A DNA stretch of 64,000 bases, taken from the NCBI RefSeq assembly GCF_019097595.1, contig NC_080710.1:17845780-17909779 (forward strand), in the 5' to 3' direction. The position numbers and the translations under genes are program-made. Below are positions 42,964 to 57,162 of the stretch, one piece after another. The notes beneath the pieces are model-generated. The model was not told the DNA's origin and ran no database searches. It saw only the letters and a list, made by a program, of their open reading frames with translations. How positions within the stretch are numbered: position 1 is the first letter of the stretch; every line of letters begins with the position of its first letter. Origin of the DNA: Hemibagrus wyckioides. Lineage: Eukaryota; Chordata; Actinopteri; Siluriformes; Bagridae.

Positions 42964-43108
<145 letters not shown>

Positions 43109-44879
43109 ATCTAAGTGCATATAAGGAGGGCAATGACATTAAAGCAGTGGCAGGAAACTGACAATTTCCCATTTAACACCTCATTGAGTTCTGGGTTATT
43201 CCATGTCGTAGCTAGAACCAAGATGGTTGCAGTACCTCACCCATTTCACAATAATGCCCCTCCTTCTTTCTCCACAATGGAGTTGGGGAGAATAGACATG
43301 CTGCGCCATGATGGGAAAAGCCATCTTGCCCTCGTTCTTGAGAACTAACAGTGATCTACTTCCAAGCCTACTGGCATTATGTAATGAAGAGAGCAGCATC
43401 TATACAGCAAACTCAAACCACCAGACATTTTGATTATCAGTGTGGTAAAATGTCTGGGATATTTTTTTCCTTCCAGGCAACAGTATCATCATTTGTGTGA
43501 AAATCTGCTTCGAAGGAGAAAGATAAGAAATCAGAGAAAGAGATGTTGAAAAAATATCAAGATAATTATTATAAATAGAAACAGTATCTGGCCTAGACCT
43601 GTTTGCCAAACAAAGAACTGGCAAACTCAATTAAAGGGCCGATTTCCCTCAGGAAGCAAGGCGATGTGAAATTATCCCTGCCTGTTAAACCTGTCACTTC
43701 ATTTCACTCTAATTATTCCTTCTGATCCCAGGGACCTTTTAGCTAATTGTTTTTCCTCCTTCTACTTTATCATGTTTGATGTCAGAAAAAAAGCTGCTGT
43801 GTCACATTAAACATGTACACACTTTAATAAAATAGGGCTTTTCAAGGCTTCTTTGAGGTTTCAGTAAATAAAGAAAGTTTCTTCTGCTCTGAAAAAGGTT
43901 TTTGATGAACCAAGTACTAAAACTGGTGTCTTCTGCTTTTGTCTATTCTGCTTTTTATGCATTTGACAATTTTCATGTAACAATAACCATTTTATTTAAA
44001 TATTCTTTGTAATATTTATTTATATGTTACTGTCGGATGATCACATGACATAGCAGAAGATATGCTCCAGTGTATAAAAGTAAAGCACTTTCCCAGCTCA
44101 GTGGCTGCTCTGAGCCTCCATTAGTCACTATATAACTGTAGTGTCTGAATACTGATGAGGTTTTCTTCAGCTCCCATCAGCCTGCTCACCCTGAGGAAAT
44201 ATGGGCTTTCGGATTAGCCTTTTTTTTTAATTCAAGAATTGAAACTCAAATCATTGTTTCCGAATTTAGCCCTGGCCTTGTTCTTAAACTGCCAAGAAAA
44301 ACTGCTTGGAAAAGATGGAAGAAGGAAAATGTGTTCAGGGGGGAAATGATTAAAAGTAATATTTTATTTGTATCTGTTAACATGCCCTCGTAATCTCCCA
44401 AAAGAAAGGTGTGAAAGGCTTTCATTGAATTTAGCATTGTGCATTACACAGTGGCAATTTAATTTAGAGCATAACTGAGGTCCCTCAGGTGCTCATTGCC
44501 AGATGTGCATTGGTGTGTTTAGAGCCTCCACATGATTTTATTGTTTCAGTAGGAGACATTGTATCAAAGCAGAATGCTGTGTCTTGAATTGTGGAACCTT
44601 CAGTTCTGTCAAGTCATTGCCGGTGCTTTACGTTGATTAATCATTTTGTAAATCACCTTGCTGATTTAGGGCATTAACGTGCTTAGGGAGGAATTCCAGA
44701 TTGAATTCTTACTCTTCTACAGTGGATGGTGAAACTTCAACACCCATTTACAGTCATGAGAGTGAATCACAGGGATCTAAGCTACGTAGACACTGTTCCT
44801 GAGTGCTGCTCTGGGTCAAAGCATTGTGTGTTTATGTAGGAGAGAGAAAGAAGGAGGGTAATGCAGCAGTGCAGTGTGT

Positions 44880-45125
44880 TCTCCTTGTGTTTGCATGGGT
44901 TTCCTCCGGGTTCACCTGTTCATCACTTAGAAACATGTTACGGGGTTGATTGTCAATGCTAAATTGCCTATAGGTGTGAATGAGTGCATGTGTGGTACTT
45001 TGCATTGAACTGGCATCCCATCAGGGGTAAATTCTCTCTCCTTTATTCAAGTGTTGCTGGGATATTCTTCACTGTGACCACTGATCACGATGAAGTGCTT
45101 ACTGCAGATGACTAAATGAGTGAAA
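44880..45125 (+). mobile_element. Degenerate SINE body, same type as 17526-17805
   Basis: The blocks gggtttcctccgggttc, gctaaattgcctataggtg, gtgaatgagtgcatgtgtgg and tggcatcccatcaggg follow the order seen in the SINE family at 17526-17805. The tRNA-like head is missing or unrecognisable, so this is probably a 5'-truncated old copy. Confidence 0.62.
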
Positions 45126-47194
45126 GAGGAATATGGATAAATTGTATGCGCTGTTTTTATTAATGTTATGGATGCCTTTGATAGTTCATTTATTTTCTCT
45201 TTTCTCAAGCATTAGGTTTGTGAGATATTGATTTTCCCAAAACACAATTTACTGATTTAAATAATCTTGATTAATGATTTCATCATTTGGAACATCAAGA
45301 TTAATGTAAAATCCTGTTTTTATGTAGTGTTTCCACCTCTGGCTGCTTCTATCATGCCTTGTAGCATTAGAATAGGTCAGGGACTGCTTGCTGGCAGAGA
45401 CAATCATGAAAACTCAGCTGGATGGTGAATTTTTAGGTGACTGAGTAGACAGAGAGGTAGACAGTCGATGGTAGTGTTACTATGTTTTGTAATGACTGCA
45501 TGTCACTTCTTTCAGATTGACTGATTGGCCCTTTTCAGTGGGTCTGCAAGCTCGAAGCATGACAAGTTTCCTTTCACACAAGATCTACCATTTTCTGCCT
45601 TTTTGTTTTCACAGAGTGAAAGTTTTATGTGTAGCTAGATTAATTGTGGTTTTGTCTAAGTTAACCCCAGCCAATTACAGTCACCATTTATGGGTCCAAA
45701 ATGAGGTCACAATGGTGAATGTATTATGTGCAGTGGTTTATGGGTGCTGTAGTCCACTGCCATATCAGCTATGACATGACAAGTAGTGAATGTAAAACTA
45801 ACAAGAGACAAATTAAATTGAATGCAAAATCTCTTTTACAATGCACTCTTGCAATTTATAAAGAGCAAATTTAAAAAGCTTTTATTGTTATTTCAACCAT
45901 ATATAGTGGTGCAGTATTTAGTTAAATGAAATAAGGGACTAGGGACTAAGAACTATTACACAGTTCTATATAAAGTGCATATGTGGAAACTTGTGCAAGA
46001 CAGAAGACAGTGCAAGACAATACACTATTAAATGGCAAAACTGCACAATTATTAATTTAATTAAATTATATCACATGAGTAAGTCACACATACATGACTC
46101 TGAGAGCTGACCCCTGACTGATTTGTCACCCACTTCCATCGACCTTCTGCTCTCTCTCCATCTCTCTGTCCCATAGCCTTACCCCAAAAAGTCATTCCCT
46201 GTACTCCATCTCCCTCTATCACTGTATTTCTTCAGGGATCATTTCCCTCTATCGTTTTTCAGACAAGCATGGTGATGAGGTGCATGGAAAGCGTATTGTC
46301 ATTACAACGGAAAGCCAGCCATAATAATACGTTTTACACAGTCAATTTCCTTCCCCATCGAGCAGTGTCCTCGTGAAACATTTTAAAACCCTAATGGCGA
46401 GGTGCGCCGGTCTTTTGCATCTTTCCATACTCTTTAATACTCTTGATAACGTCTTCCATCTCGAAAACTCGGAACGACTTTGGGTTTAAGACAGGCATTT
46501 GTGTTTTAAGAGGCGTAGAGGAACCAGGAGGTGGCAGAGGCAGTGGGAGCCATGGGAGAGATTGCAGTGAATGCGTTCATTCTAGCAAAAGAAAAGAGTG
46601 CAACGCTCTATCTGGAAGATTGCCTCTGGCAGAATCAGACAAACAAACAACAGCCTGAAGGTAGTCCTCTTTGGTTAGACGTACACAGGCAACACACTTG
46701 TTTGTGTCTATTTATGCTTTCCTTTATCTGCTATCTGGTTTTCATTATATGGAGTAAAATGTACAGGCAATTAAACAGTTTATTTATAATAATCATCCCC
46801 ATTGACATGTTCAGATAGTAACCATACTGTCAGGCAGATCCACTGGTAAATAAAGCGATCAATCTGTCAATCCCAGCATGAGCCTGGATTCTCTATATGC
46901 AGGTGCTTGATTGACAAGTGAGTGAGTATTATTTTGTGAGCGCAGCATCCTGGCTGTCACCTTCACTCCCACCAGGCAGCCACAGCGCCATAACAAACTC
47001 ATTACAGGGAGCACAAGCCTGTTATAACACCCAGAGCCTAGGCAATTTTATGATTCATTTAGTTCAATAAAGGACATTTATTAAAGTTTACTTAGTTATC
47101 AATAATGGCTTCTCTATTTTTAGACTTTGAACTGAGGACTGAAGTGGATTGCAACTGATTGGTGAAGATGGAGATGTAAATGAGTATGACGGAA

Positions 47195-47219
47195 GGGGTG
47201 GGGGGTGGGGGGGGCTGGG
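47195..47219 (+). other. G-rich motif, potential G-quadruplex
   Basis: Four G runs (GGGG, GGGGGG, GGGGGGGG and GGG) are separated by one or two bases on the sense strand of intron 6. This fits the usual pattern for a four-stranded G structure in DNA or nascent RNA. Confidence 0.75.
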
Positions 47220-47416
47220 ATGCAGCAAGGCAGATTGAGAAAAGAAGAGCCACAGATCTTTGATGATTCAGAGGAAAGAGAGTTGAAGCTCTGCCATCTT
47301 ATACCACCTCTTATATTATCATTTCAGAAGAATATGTAACAAATGTCCTGTGGAATGTAGACAACGGAGAATCAGAGAAATGTCACTCTCTTTTTTCTCT
47401 TTCTGGGCGTGTGTGT

Positions 47417-47427
47417 GAGAGAGAGAG

Positions 47428-47464
<37 letters not shown>
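47417..47464. repeat. (GA)n microsatellite
   Basis: GA repeat with one GTGC interruption. Confidence 0.95.
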
Positions 47465-47466
<2 letters not shown>

Positions 47467-48515
47467 AGCTCCTGAAAATGGCATGTGTGTTTGTAGAGCT
47501 CTGCTGTCACACTGGGCAGAGCTGGAGTGAGATTAAAGAATGAACAAACACACTCCTTGGATTAAAAGCTGTGAGCTGTTCTGATCACCCAGCCAGGAGA
47601 ACAAGTGGCATCAATGCCCAGGCATGAAGACCCCCCCAAATACACACACACACACACATGCCCTTTTTTAGGAGATGACATATGTCTAAGATGCATTTTT
47701 CACATTAATTCTATAGCAAATTAAACGTTAAAGAAAAATAGTGTTAGCTAGTGAAGAAGATAATATTACATAATAGAATAAACAATGAAGGATGGCTATC
47801 AGGGATTTCCTGCAAAAACACAGAAGAAAGGGTGACAGTCAAAGTCTGCAGTAGAACTGTGGTAGAGTCTGCAAGATGCTCAGAAATGTACCAGCCATGG
47901 CCCATATAAAACTGAAGAAAAACTGCTGATGCTATTTTTTTTTTTTTTTTAAGAAAAGGTTGTCACAACAAATATTGACTCTATTGACTTCTGTGCTGTT
48001 TACTGGACTTTATAGTAGATTTTGTTATGTACAGGTGTATAATTGTCATTATTTTCTAAAGTATCTTCACTTTACATCATTTCTTTACACACCCCTAGAA
48101 CCTTTGCACTGTTCTGTATATATTGAATAAATATCTCCTGTTTTTTTCTGGATTTTCTAAATAGTCATGACATTTCAGTCCTGAGAATTCATAAAATAGC
48201 ACACACTCAGTGCCAGTAATACATTACCATCCACTCAGCTGCTGTCTTAATCTGCCTCTACCTAGCTCATTAAAGAAATTAACTGAGGGGATTAATGATA
48301 AACTCCTTCTCTTCTCACCCACTTTCTCTTCTTCTCCCAACACTTTTCACTGACTCATATTAGAGCTCATATTAGAGCTCTTTAATCAAACATAAGGATC
48401 TCTCTCACACAATGATGTAATCTAAGGTGGATCTTTTTATTCCTAGTGCAGAAACTTGTAATATATTCTATTGTCTTTGTGTACAACAGTAATTGTGGGA
48501 TTTACCAATAATAAA

Positions 48516-48560
48516 TAGACAGACAGACAGACAGACAAACAAAGAAACAAACAAACAAAT
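48516..48560. repeat. (CAGA)n and (CAAA)n tract
   Basis: Short tetranucleotide runs at the tail side of the reverse SINE. Confidence 0.88.
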
Positions 48561-48757
48561 ATAATAATATGATTTGGCACAGGTTTTACGCCGGATGCCC
48601 TTCCTGTCCAAACCTTCCCATTTTTATCTGGGGTTGTAACCAGCACTGAGAGTTAACTCTTCAGTGGCTGGGTTAGCGCCCTGCCCGGGAATTGAACCTG
48701 GGCCGTGGAAATAAGAGCGTGCAATCCTGCTGCTGGACTACAAGGTGGCCAAATACA

Positions 48758-48765
<8 letters not shown>
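48560..48765 (-). mobile_element. tRNA-derived SINE, reverse orientation
   Basis: On the minus strand a B box (ggttcaattcccg, complement at 48687-48699) lies in a tRNA-like head. A body follows with the block ggacaggaagggcatccggc, a sequence found in widespread fish SINEs. The head end (right side) abuts the (AAAT)n tract. The tail end (left side) abuts CAGA and CAAA repeats at 48516-48560. Confidence 0.72.
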
Positions 48766-48798
<33 letters not shown>

Positions 48799-48823
48799 GT
48801 AAATAAGTAAATAAGTAAATAAG

Positions 48824-48866
<43 letters not shown>

Positions 48867-48867
48867 A
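48761..48867. repeat. (AAAT)n tract with AAGT variants
   Basis: About 26 tetranucleotide units. A central cluster alternates aaataagt, which suggests higher-order expansion. The tract creates a Leu-Ile-Tyr-Phe artefact frame on the minus strand. Confidence 0.96.
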
Positions 48868-49514
48868 GGGAATTAATACAGAGAAAAAATCCAAACACTA
48901 TTAATGCATTAAATTGAGTTGTAGAGTCTCCATGTGATATAGATATAAATTTTATTATATTTATTGTTATATTTATAGTTGAGCTACAAATATAAGTTGC
49001 TACCAGGTTGTTGATAAATGCACAATGCACACACACACACACACACATACATACATAAATACAGACGTACATACAGAGGTCTGGCTATGATTCCCATAAT
49101 CAGGCCTTCTCTGTACAGACGTTCTCTGGTAGTGCAGCCGTGGGTGACAGCAGCATTGATGCACAGTGAGCTGAGGGCTCTCAGAGGGAAAGTTTCCGTT
49201 TGTGTGCGTCTGGATGCTATTGATCAACCAGTCACTCTGGGCGTGGCGTTCAATACGTTTGCGTAGCCTGAGCATCAGATGTGATTAAAGAAACGGGGAG
49301 TGACTGTCTGCATGTTGAGCTACTCTCTATTCATCAGCACACAAATCTCTCCCTCATGTTTCTGCAGCTGCTGTATCTCCTAATCACTCGCTGATCGCTT
49401 CACACCAGAAAGACGCACTGTTGCCCTCTGAAGATTCTGCTCATTTATGCACAGGGCTAGAATAAGCAGGTGTATTAACTTAGGACAGCATTTGGTGTAT
49501 TTGATGCATGCATA

Positions 49515-49553
<39 letters not shown>
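49515..49553. repeat. (CT)n microsatellite
   Basis: CT repeat with one TTTC interruption, followed by tgtag and a T run. Confidence 0.94.
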
Positions 49554-50738
49554 GTAGTTTTTTTTTATCTTTTGTCAGCACTTGGTTTAGAACAGAGGAT
49601 CTTTCAGATTAAATGTGCTCATAGATCTGCTGGAGTATTCTCCTTGACTAATCCAAAAGCTCAGCACAATTATTTCATTGTATTTATGAAAAATAGCAGC
49701 AAGGTCTTCTTGAAGACAAATGAGCAAATCTATGATGTGTATTGAGAACTGCAGTGGACTTTGATTATTGTTTGCAAGGCTGAAACCAAACAGTCACCCG
49801 TTATCTTTGAAAGAATGCAAATGTGTGTGGTGAGGGTTCTAGTCACCACTGACCAGTCCCCACATCAGCACATTTAATTGCACAGCTGCTATTTTGTTAT
49901 ATCAGTGTATTTCTGCATTATGGTGGTCATATTTCTTATTTCGCTCTGTTTCTCTTGTATATTTGCATTTATTATCTACATATTTTAGGTTCATTTATTA
50001 AAGGTTACAGATCAGTGCACAGCAAAATGAAAGCAAAGCACACAGTTCTCTGCTTTCTTAGTTTGCTCAGTATAAGCCTGTTATATTCCAGAAATTTATG
50101 CCCATTTCCTGATGCCTTACTTCCATATGACAACCAGCGACCACCTGTCAGTTTAAAAAACAACAACAAAAAAAATACCCTTGCTGATTTCTGCATAGCT
50201 TCTCGATCATACAAGAATTACCAGCTAGGAAGAAAACTAACACATGGTTCCTCTGAGAGGATGTGACACCAGTAAGCCACATCTTTTTGAACTGCTGCTC
50301 AGGCTGAAACACAGGACAGTGTTACACACTGGGAGGAAAGAAAGTGCTATGTGCGCTCTTCCACACACATGAGCTCACAGACACTCAAGATTGTCTGGTG
50401 TTGCTGTAATTGACAGGGAGAGAGTATCCCATCCCTCCTACACAGAAAGCCCAGACAATTTTGCTCCCTTGACTCCAGGTCAGGAATAGTCTCCAAACAA
50501 TAGGGCAAATGTTTTTTTGTGCTGCGTCACTTCAGGAGCTGTGATACTGGCGCTTCAACACTAATTATATTTTATCAAAATGTTGTGGATTTTTAATATT
50601 GATTTCTTTTGGTATATTGTGCTATTTACCTGTTAACCTTGCCTAGGATAGCTGACTACAATATTAAAATGTTTTGAACACTTTGATCCTGTAGGCAAAA
50701 TGCTAGGATCCTGTAGGCAAATATCATCAGACAGATAT

Positions 50739-51072
50739 CATCCATCCATCCATCCGTGGGGATCCACACAGGGTCACAGGGAGTCTGGATTCTATCCCAG
50801 GGGACTTAGGGTACAAGGCAGGAGACACCCTAGACCCTGAGGTGTTAACCCATTACAGAACACAATCACAGACATCCATTCACACACTACAGACAATTTA
50901 GAGATGCCAATCAGCTTACAACACATGTCTTTGGACTGGGGGAGGAAACTGGAGCACCCAGAGGAAACTGCTGAAGCATTGGGAAAACATGCAAAATCCA
51001 CACACACAGGAGGGAGGCAGGAATCAAACACCCAACCCCGGAGGTGCGAGGCAAGCGTAACCACTAAGCCCC
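50739..51072 (-). mobile_element. tRNA-derived SINE (Mermaid-like), reverse copy
   Basis: This is the reverse complement of the same family as the copy at 14578-14913. The A box complement (gcgtaaccactaagcc, 51054-51069) and B box complement (ggaatcaaacacc, 51020-51032) lie at the right-hand end. The left end is the tail, with catccatccatccatccg. The body block gactgggggaggaaactgga matches the other copy. Confidence 0.83.
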
Positions 51073-52397
51073 GGAAAACAGAAATGTCTAACCAATTAAG
51101 TTTATGAAAAGTATAAATTGGTATCAAATTATCCACGATGCACATGCTCTGTTGCTAACGCAGCAAAGATGGCAGCAGAAAAACATCCATTTCATATCAA
51201 ATCACAAATATCCTCAAATCAGGAACAGAACAGAAGTGTCTGAACTAATCCATAATTATTTCACCACTGATGTAAAAGCAGACGGTGATCAGTGGAGTGA
51301 AAAGACAGCATCCCATATGCTTCAAATGCCATGAGTGACTTTTATCTCAGATGATGAGAGAGACCGTTGTGGAGAATGCTGATAATCAAAATGATTACTC
51401 GTATTAAAGATACATTTTCTGATAAAGTAACACTAATGTGACACTAAAGCAGTTTGCTCTAAGCAACTAAATAGTAGGTGTAGAGAAATAAATGCAGTGA
51501 TAATACAGCGATGACAGCAGTAATCAAATTTATGATGCAAATACTTTTAAACCATTGCTTTTTATTTAGATATAATAAAGGATGCTATTATTAAACATGG
51601 AATGATTATTGGTTTTATGAAGAGCCTGGCAGTTTGTGACTGCAGTCTATGAGTAAAGGCTGTTATAAAGACAGGCTTTTAGACATTTTATTATTAACCT
51701 TATTCATTACATGTGGAATTAAACTAATATAAATATAATTATCACTTGCCTTCGAGTCTTTAAGTTGATTCAAATCATGTAAATTCATTAAATGTTTACA
51801 TACAATTTTTATTTCAGACTGAAATCAACCTCAAAAAGAAGCTGAATGAGGGCTTGGGACTGTTTCCATCAGTGAACAGTTAATAACTTCAACAAGATAG
51901 ATGTCATTTATAAATAGATTTCATTTCCTGTGTATGCAATTGTACTTTATGGTCATATATTACACAGTTATTGATGAGAAATTATTCCACTATTCATGGT
52001 CACCCAGATCTACTGTACATAAGAAAACTGAACTGAATTGAATTAGGTTCTAAAATTAAATGTAGTGTCACCATTTGAAGGTTTTGTGATGTATTGCAGT
52101 TTTAGCAGGTACTGTGAAGTGCTTGCAAATTAAAGTTTGGATAAATATGCAACAAAGTGTTTATTTGTAGTGTTTAGCTGTCAGTACACTCAATCTTCTG
52201 CTTATTCTTAATGTAATAAGAATTGTCTCAGATTCATTAATTACATATTAATAACACATTAATAAAATTGCCAACTTTGATTCCATACAGCGGGGGTTGT
52301 GTAGACTGTGGTAATGATTGTGGGCAGCAACACACACGGGTCAGACCTCTGAATGTGGGTCTGCTGCAAGAGACTTGCTGTTAAGATTATTCTGTGT

Positions 52398-52401
<4 letters not shown>

Positions 52402-52430
<29 letters not shown>

Positions 52431-52431
52431 T
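52402..52431. repeat. (TG)n microsatellite
   Basis: Uninterrupted TG repeat followed by poly-T. Confidence 0.96.
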
Positions 52432-54625
52432 GTTTTTTTTAATTCCACTGGGCTGGCCGTAATGGCATTTCAGCAGAGCCTGTGGCAAGCTGGAGTGTTC
52501 CTTCTCATTGCTTCAGAGTGCATCTACTTTTTCAGGGTGTTTATGTTTCTTTATGTTTCAATCAAAGGAGTCAAAGCAGTGTGACTGTGAGCAAGCTGTG
52601 AGCGAGCAGTGCAGCCCCTACTCACAAATAAATTCTGCCCTGTTACACAGACTTAGTGTGGCTGCCTATATACTGAGATAGCTCTAGACTCAGGGGAACA
52701 CTAGCCTACTTTATGGTACTATAACCTGAAATGCATGTTGCTGAAAGGGCGACAGAGATTTCTTTCCATTTTCTAACCCACACAAGCCGCTATGGTTCGG
52801 CTTTACTGCTTAGCTTGAGCTACTTAAATCAACATGCACAAGGAAAAGGAAAAGGCCAGAGCTTTGACAGTGAACAGATTGCAAAGATGAATATCAGGTT
52901 TTTAATTCAGTTCAGTTGGGTTTTATTTGTGTAGTGCTTATAACAATGGACATTGACTCAAATGAGCTTTATAGGAAAATAAAAATTCAGAATAAAGTTT
53001 AAAATTAAAATGTACATGCATCCCTATCAATTTATCCCCCATCCCTTTTTTTTTCAACCTATAATGTCCTCCTGGATTATTTGGCATGCTTGAGCACAAG
53101 TGATTGTATAAAATAAACATTAAACCCTATAATTCAATTCTTCCACTAAAGCAAGAAAAAAGAAACCTTTATATGCATTCTAGTAAGTCATTCTCATTAG
53201 TAATATTTTTTAAAGAATATGTTCTCTCAGAAATAAATGTACCAAGGAATATTTTCAATTAATGCTAATTGTTTGAAATCCTGGGCTTTCTCTAGGATAG
53301 AAATACTACGTTACTCTCATGTAAAATCCCATTTTCTGACTGAAGTATTATGGCAAATACCACACAACTTTAACTTTAAGCCAGATAAGGGATAAATAAA
53401 ATTCATAAACAGCACTAACAACATAAAAAAATACTTTCATGCACTATTAGGGCCTAACAGAAAGGTTTTTTTAGACATGAGCATGTTGTCTTGCAGAAAA
53501 TATTACTTGCTGATCATTTTGAAGTAAGTGTTTGGTAGGAATCATAGTACTCAAAAGAAAACAAAAAACATGTAAATACATTTATATTTAGGTCAAAACA
53601 GCAATGATTCTTTTTATATATGGAAGATTGTCAGTTATTCTGGAGGGCATATTTAAAAGTAATGATTGTGTTTTATTTATTCAGAGTATGTTATTTAATC
53701 AATATGGCTGCAATCAGCTCAGTGAAAAATAAGCACGTCATGTTCATCGTATTTCTACAGCCGTTTAGGTCATAGTTACCACCTGTAACATGCTGTAGTT
53801 AGAGGCAGAATGCAAGTGTATGTGCACCGTCATCATCTATCAACTCCCCTCTCCTCACGCAGCAGTTGACAAGCTGGGAAATCTGAATCCTCCACTTCAG
53901 ACACCAGCATTTTAACAATTCATAATAGTGTTAAATCCAGCTGAAGCTGGGAGATTTATTAAATCTATCGTAGCGGCATGGAAAAGTAAGCAAGCGTGAG
54001 GAGTAAAAAGGCATAAAAAAAGGGAACTCGGTAGGGGTAATACTTACATCGGCTGACACATTTATCTTTAATTTCATTCAGGAGTGACATAATTGATTTT
54101 AATGAGATGTTTATAGATTGAAGTGGCGGTGTTGCTAAATCATTTGCCAGTCTGCCTGTTGGGCTCTGCTGAGCATTACGCTGGGGAAATGAACAGCACA
54201 CTCCAGCTCGTACAGCCCAGATTCACTAATATCTGCTCTCGCTGTCGTTCTCTCCCATCTTTCTGTTTATCTATCTATACAGCAGTGCAACACCACCATA
54301 TATAACAAAGTTATCTTCCACTGACTGGCTTAATTCATTTTAGAAAATAATATAGTTCTGCTCACAGTTGTGTTTTTATCAAACTTTTTGTTTCAATACT
54401 TTGAAAATCACATCTTAGGAGGTGGATTTCCTTTAACAGATATATGAGATGATAATGTGGCAGTCATATTAATCTATAGCATGCTGATGTTATGTGTATC
54501 TCAGATCCCAGATGCAGTAGATTTAAAAGCGTAGGCTACAATGCGAGAGAATATGTGAGTCAGGAACCAACTATTCCACTGATGCCTGACACACAGTAAT
54601 ACACAATCAAACAAACAAATAAATA

Positions 54626-54735
<110 letters not shown>

Positions 54736-57018
54736 GAACATATCTAAGCTTAGCTAAGTTATTTAAATAAGCTGAAGTGCCACCTGTTTAGGCCATTAAT
54801 ACAGTAAATTTATTTATCTCATCATTATCAAATCAGATTTATTCATACATACCTCTTTCACTGAGCGCTTGAATTGAAATTTTGAGAAGCACTGCATTAA
54901 TTATCCAGTGTTCAGCGAGGTGAAATCAGTTCAAACTGAATGACTTTCAAACTTATTAGAGTCTTAACTAAAGTTTAGATTAGGTGCATGTTTGTTTTAT
55001 ATGGAAAAAATACAACAGTATCTTGCTGGTTTGTCACATGTATGTTATTTTGCTGTTATAAAAAGGAAAATGAAAATAATTTGTGATCCATGGTTACTTA
55101 AGGGGAAAAACATGCAAACAAATAAAAACATACACACATACTGTACATACATGCACACATACATACGTGCATACACATCCAATGTTGTTACAATGTGTTG
55201 TTGTGCCAGTTTGTCTTTATAATAGTTTATAACCCCACCCCAAATATTCAGAAACATGCAAAGACATTTTTAAAATGCAAGGGATGGGCTTTCATCCCGC
55301 TCCCTTTTCTGTTAGTGATCCCCAGTGATCAATATGTAGTTCTATCCCTCTGTCTGTCTTTTGGCCTGCTATTCTGTCTGGGTGTTATATGTTTTAAAGA
55401 CATTATGAAATATATTCAACACGTTGAAAACACAACAAAGCTTGCCTCCCAGAAGAGATTGTATGCACCATGAAGGCTTTGATGATACACCACTGTTCTA
55501 CACTGGTAGAAGTCACAGAGGAGAGAATGACGGTGTTCGCTCAGTATTCAGTAGGAGGCCTTGTCTCCTGCTCCTCTGGTGTTATTACTTATTTATTATT
55601 CATGATGCGCGTGCGGCTCTCATCGACTTTTTGCTGTGACTGAGTGTGACGTGTGCTTTCTGCAGATGGGCAGCTATGCCTCTGAGAGCTAGTGCCGTCT
55701 CGTCTGACAGGCCAGCATACACGTCTCCCCAGGGACCCTTTGGTGTGATGGTCACTGAGGGTTAGATGAGGTGGTGGATGAATAAAGTCTAGGGTGAAAT
55801 CATGGCCTCTGACGTTATCTTCGTCTTATCCCAGACTCTTTCTCAGACTAGCAGCTGCCACTTACAATCCAATCTAACTTTGATTGATTGAGAGGCTTGA
55901 CATCGCAAACAAATGTATAAGACACTGCAGTCTGTATTAGTGAGAGGCAGCTCATTCATGTCCTTTCACACTCACGTTCACAAGCACTCACATCGCACAG
56001 CTTCAGTCATTCTGACCTGCAATTGTTAAGAAATGGTCTTCCAGGCTCTGCTTTAGGGGGTGTGTCTTCAACCCCAGCTGTTTTACATCTGCTCTATTTC
56101 ATCAACACATCTCATAGGCATTATGATTAATACCACATCTTCCAACCTGCTCCAAGTCTCACCCTCAGGCTAAATGAGTGCGACGGGGCCTTCAGAAACA
56201 TTTCATTAGGCAAAATGTCTATGATAACTGTCTCAAAACATGTCCACTTTCTCAAAGACCTTCAAGATGTGAAATTCTTTCATGATCACTCTGTTTACCT
56301 GACCTGTTCTGTTGGAAGATGTTGGTGTACTCTCAGACCTGATTTGTTGCTAGTTTCCTATTTGGGGACAGTTTGACTCACAGTGCTTTATGGAGGCCCA
56401 GGTTCAGATGTGCTTTTGGTAAGGGGAAGCAGTTTGCTCTAATAATGGGGCTGCCCAAAGAGACTGATGAGCTTTCAGCCAATATATCCTCAGCCATCCT
56501 GATTGTTCTTTGATTGATATCAGCACAAACACAGAAACATCCCCCAAGTGATTCTCCCATATTATTGCAGCAGAGCTGTCTTTAGTCCTAATGCTTGCGG
56601 GCAGACAATCAGAGAGAAAAAGCTAGAAATGACAGGTTTGGCCATGATTTATTCAACAGGATAGTGATTTCTGACACACCCCTAGGCATGATTTCCATAC
56701 CAACAAATGTTGAGAGCTGAGGTGATTGCTTTCCAATCATCTGAGACAAACACTAATTAGATTTTTTTCACGTTTTTTTTTGTCCTATGAAATGACAGTT
56801 TTACAATATTAGATGCATACAAGCATGTCTGACATTGAACTGTCAGATACTTGCACCTACAGCTCTTGCCAATCTGCTAATGTCATTATTTCCCTTGGAG
56901 TGACTTTTTTTTACAACCTCAATTAACATGAGAAGTGATGGATTAATTTTAACAGAACAGAACAGGACTGATATTGGTGTGTATGAGTGATCTGGATGTG
57001 TGTCTTTTATCCCTCCAG

Positions 57019-57162
57019 ACGGATGCAGCACTGATGTATGATGCAGTGCATGTGGTGGCTGTAGCAGTCCAGCAGTCTCCTCAGATCACAGTCAGCTCTC
57101 TACAGTGTAACCGGCACAAACCCTGGCGCTTTGGTAACCGCTTCATGACGCTCATCAAAGAG
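57019..57162 (+). CDS. grik2: Kainate receptor GluK2, coding exon 7 (ATD)
   Basis: This exon encodes 48 residues of the ATD, starting [19 protein letters not shown] and ending [12 protein letters not shown]. It follows the acceptor ccctccag and precedes the donor gtctgt, phase 0 on both sides. It contains [14 protein letters not shown], in which the Cys is the expected partner of the exon 3 Cys in the conserved ATD disulphide. The AVQQ sequence is a GluK2 feature. The donor (gag|gtctgt) is weaker at positions +3 to +5 than the other donors in this gene. Confidence 0.95.

Noticed and set aside
48653..49072. 139-codon minus-strand frame rich in Leu-Ile-Tyr-Phe
   Set aside because: It is generated by the (AAAT)n tract and the adjacent SINE. 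No start context or domain supports a gene.
49018..49275. Overlapping open frames on both strands next to a CA tract
   Set aside because: No similarity to a known protein could be recognised, and both frames draw part of their length from the CA repeat.
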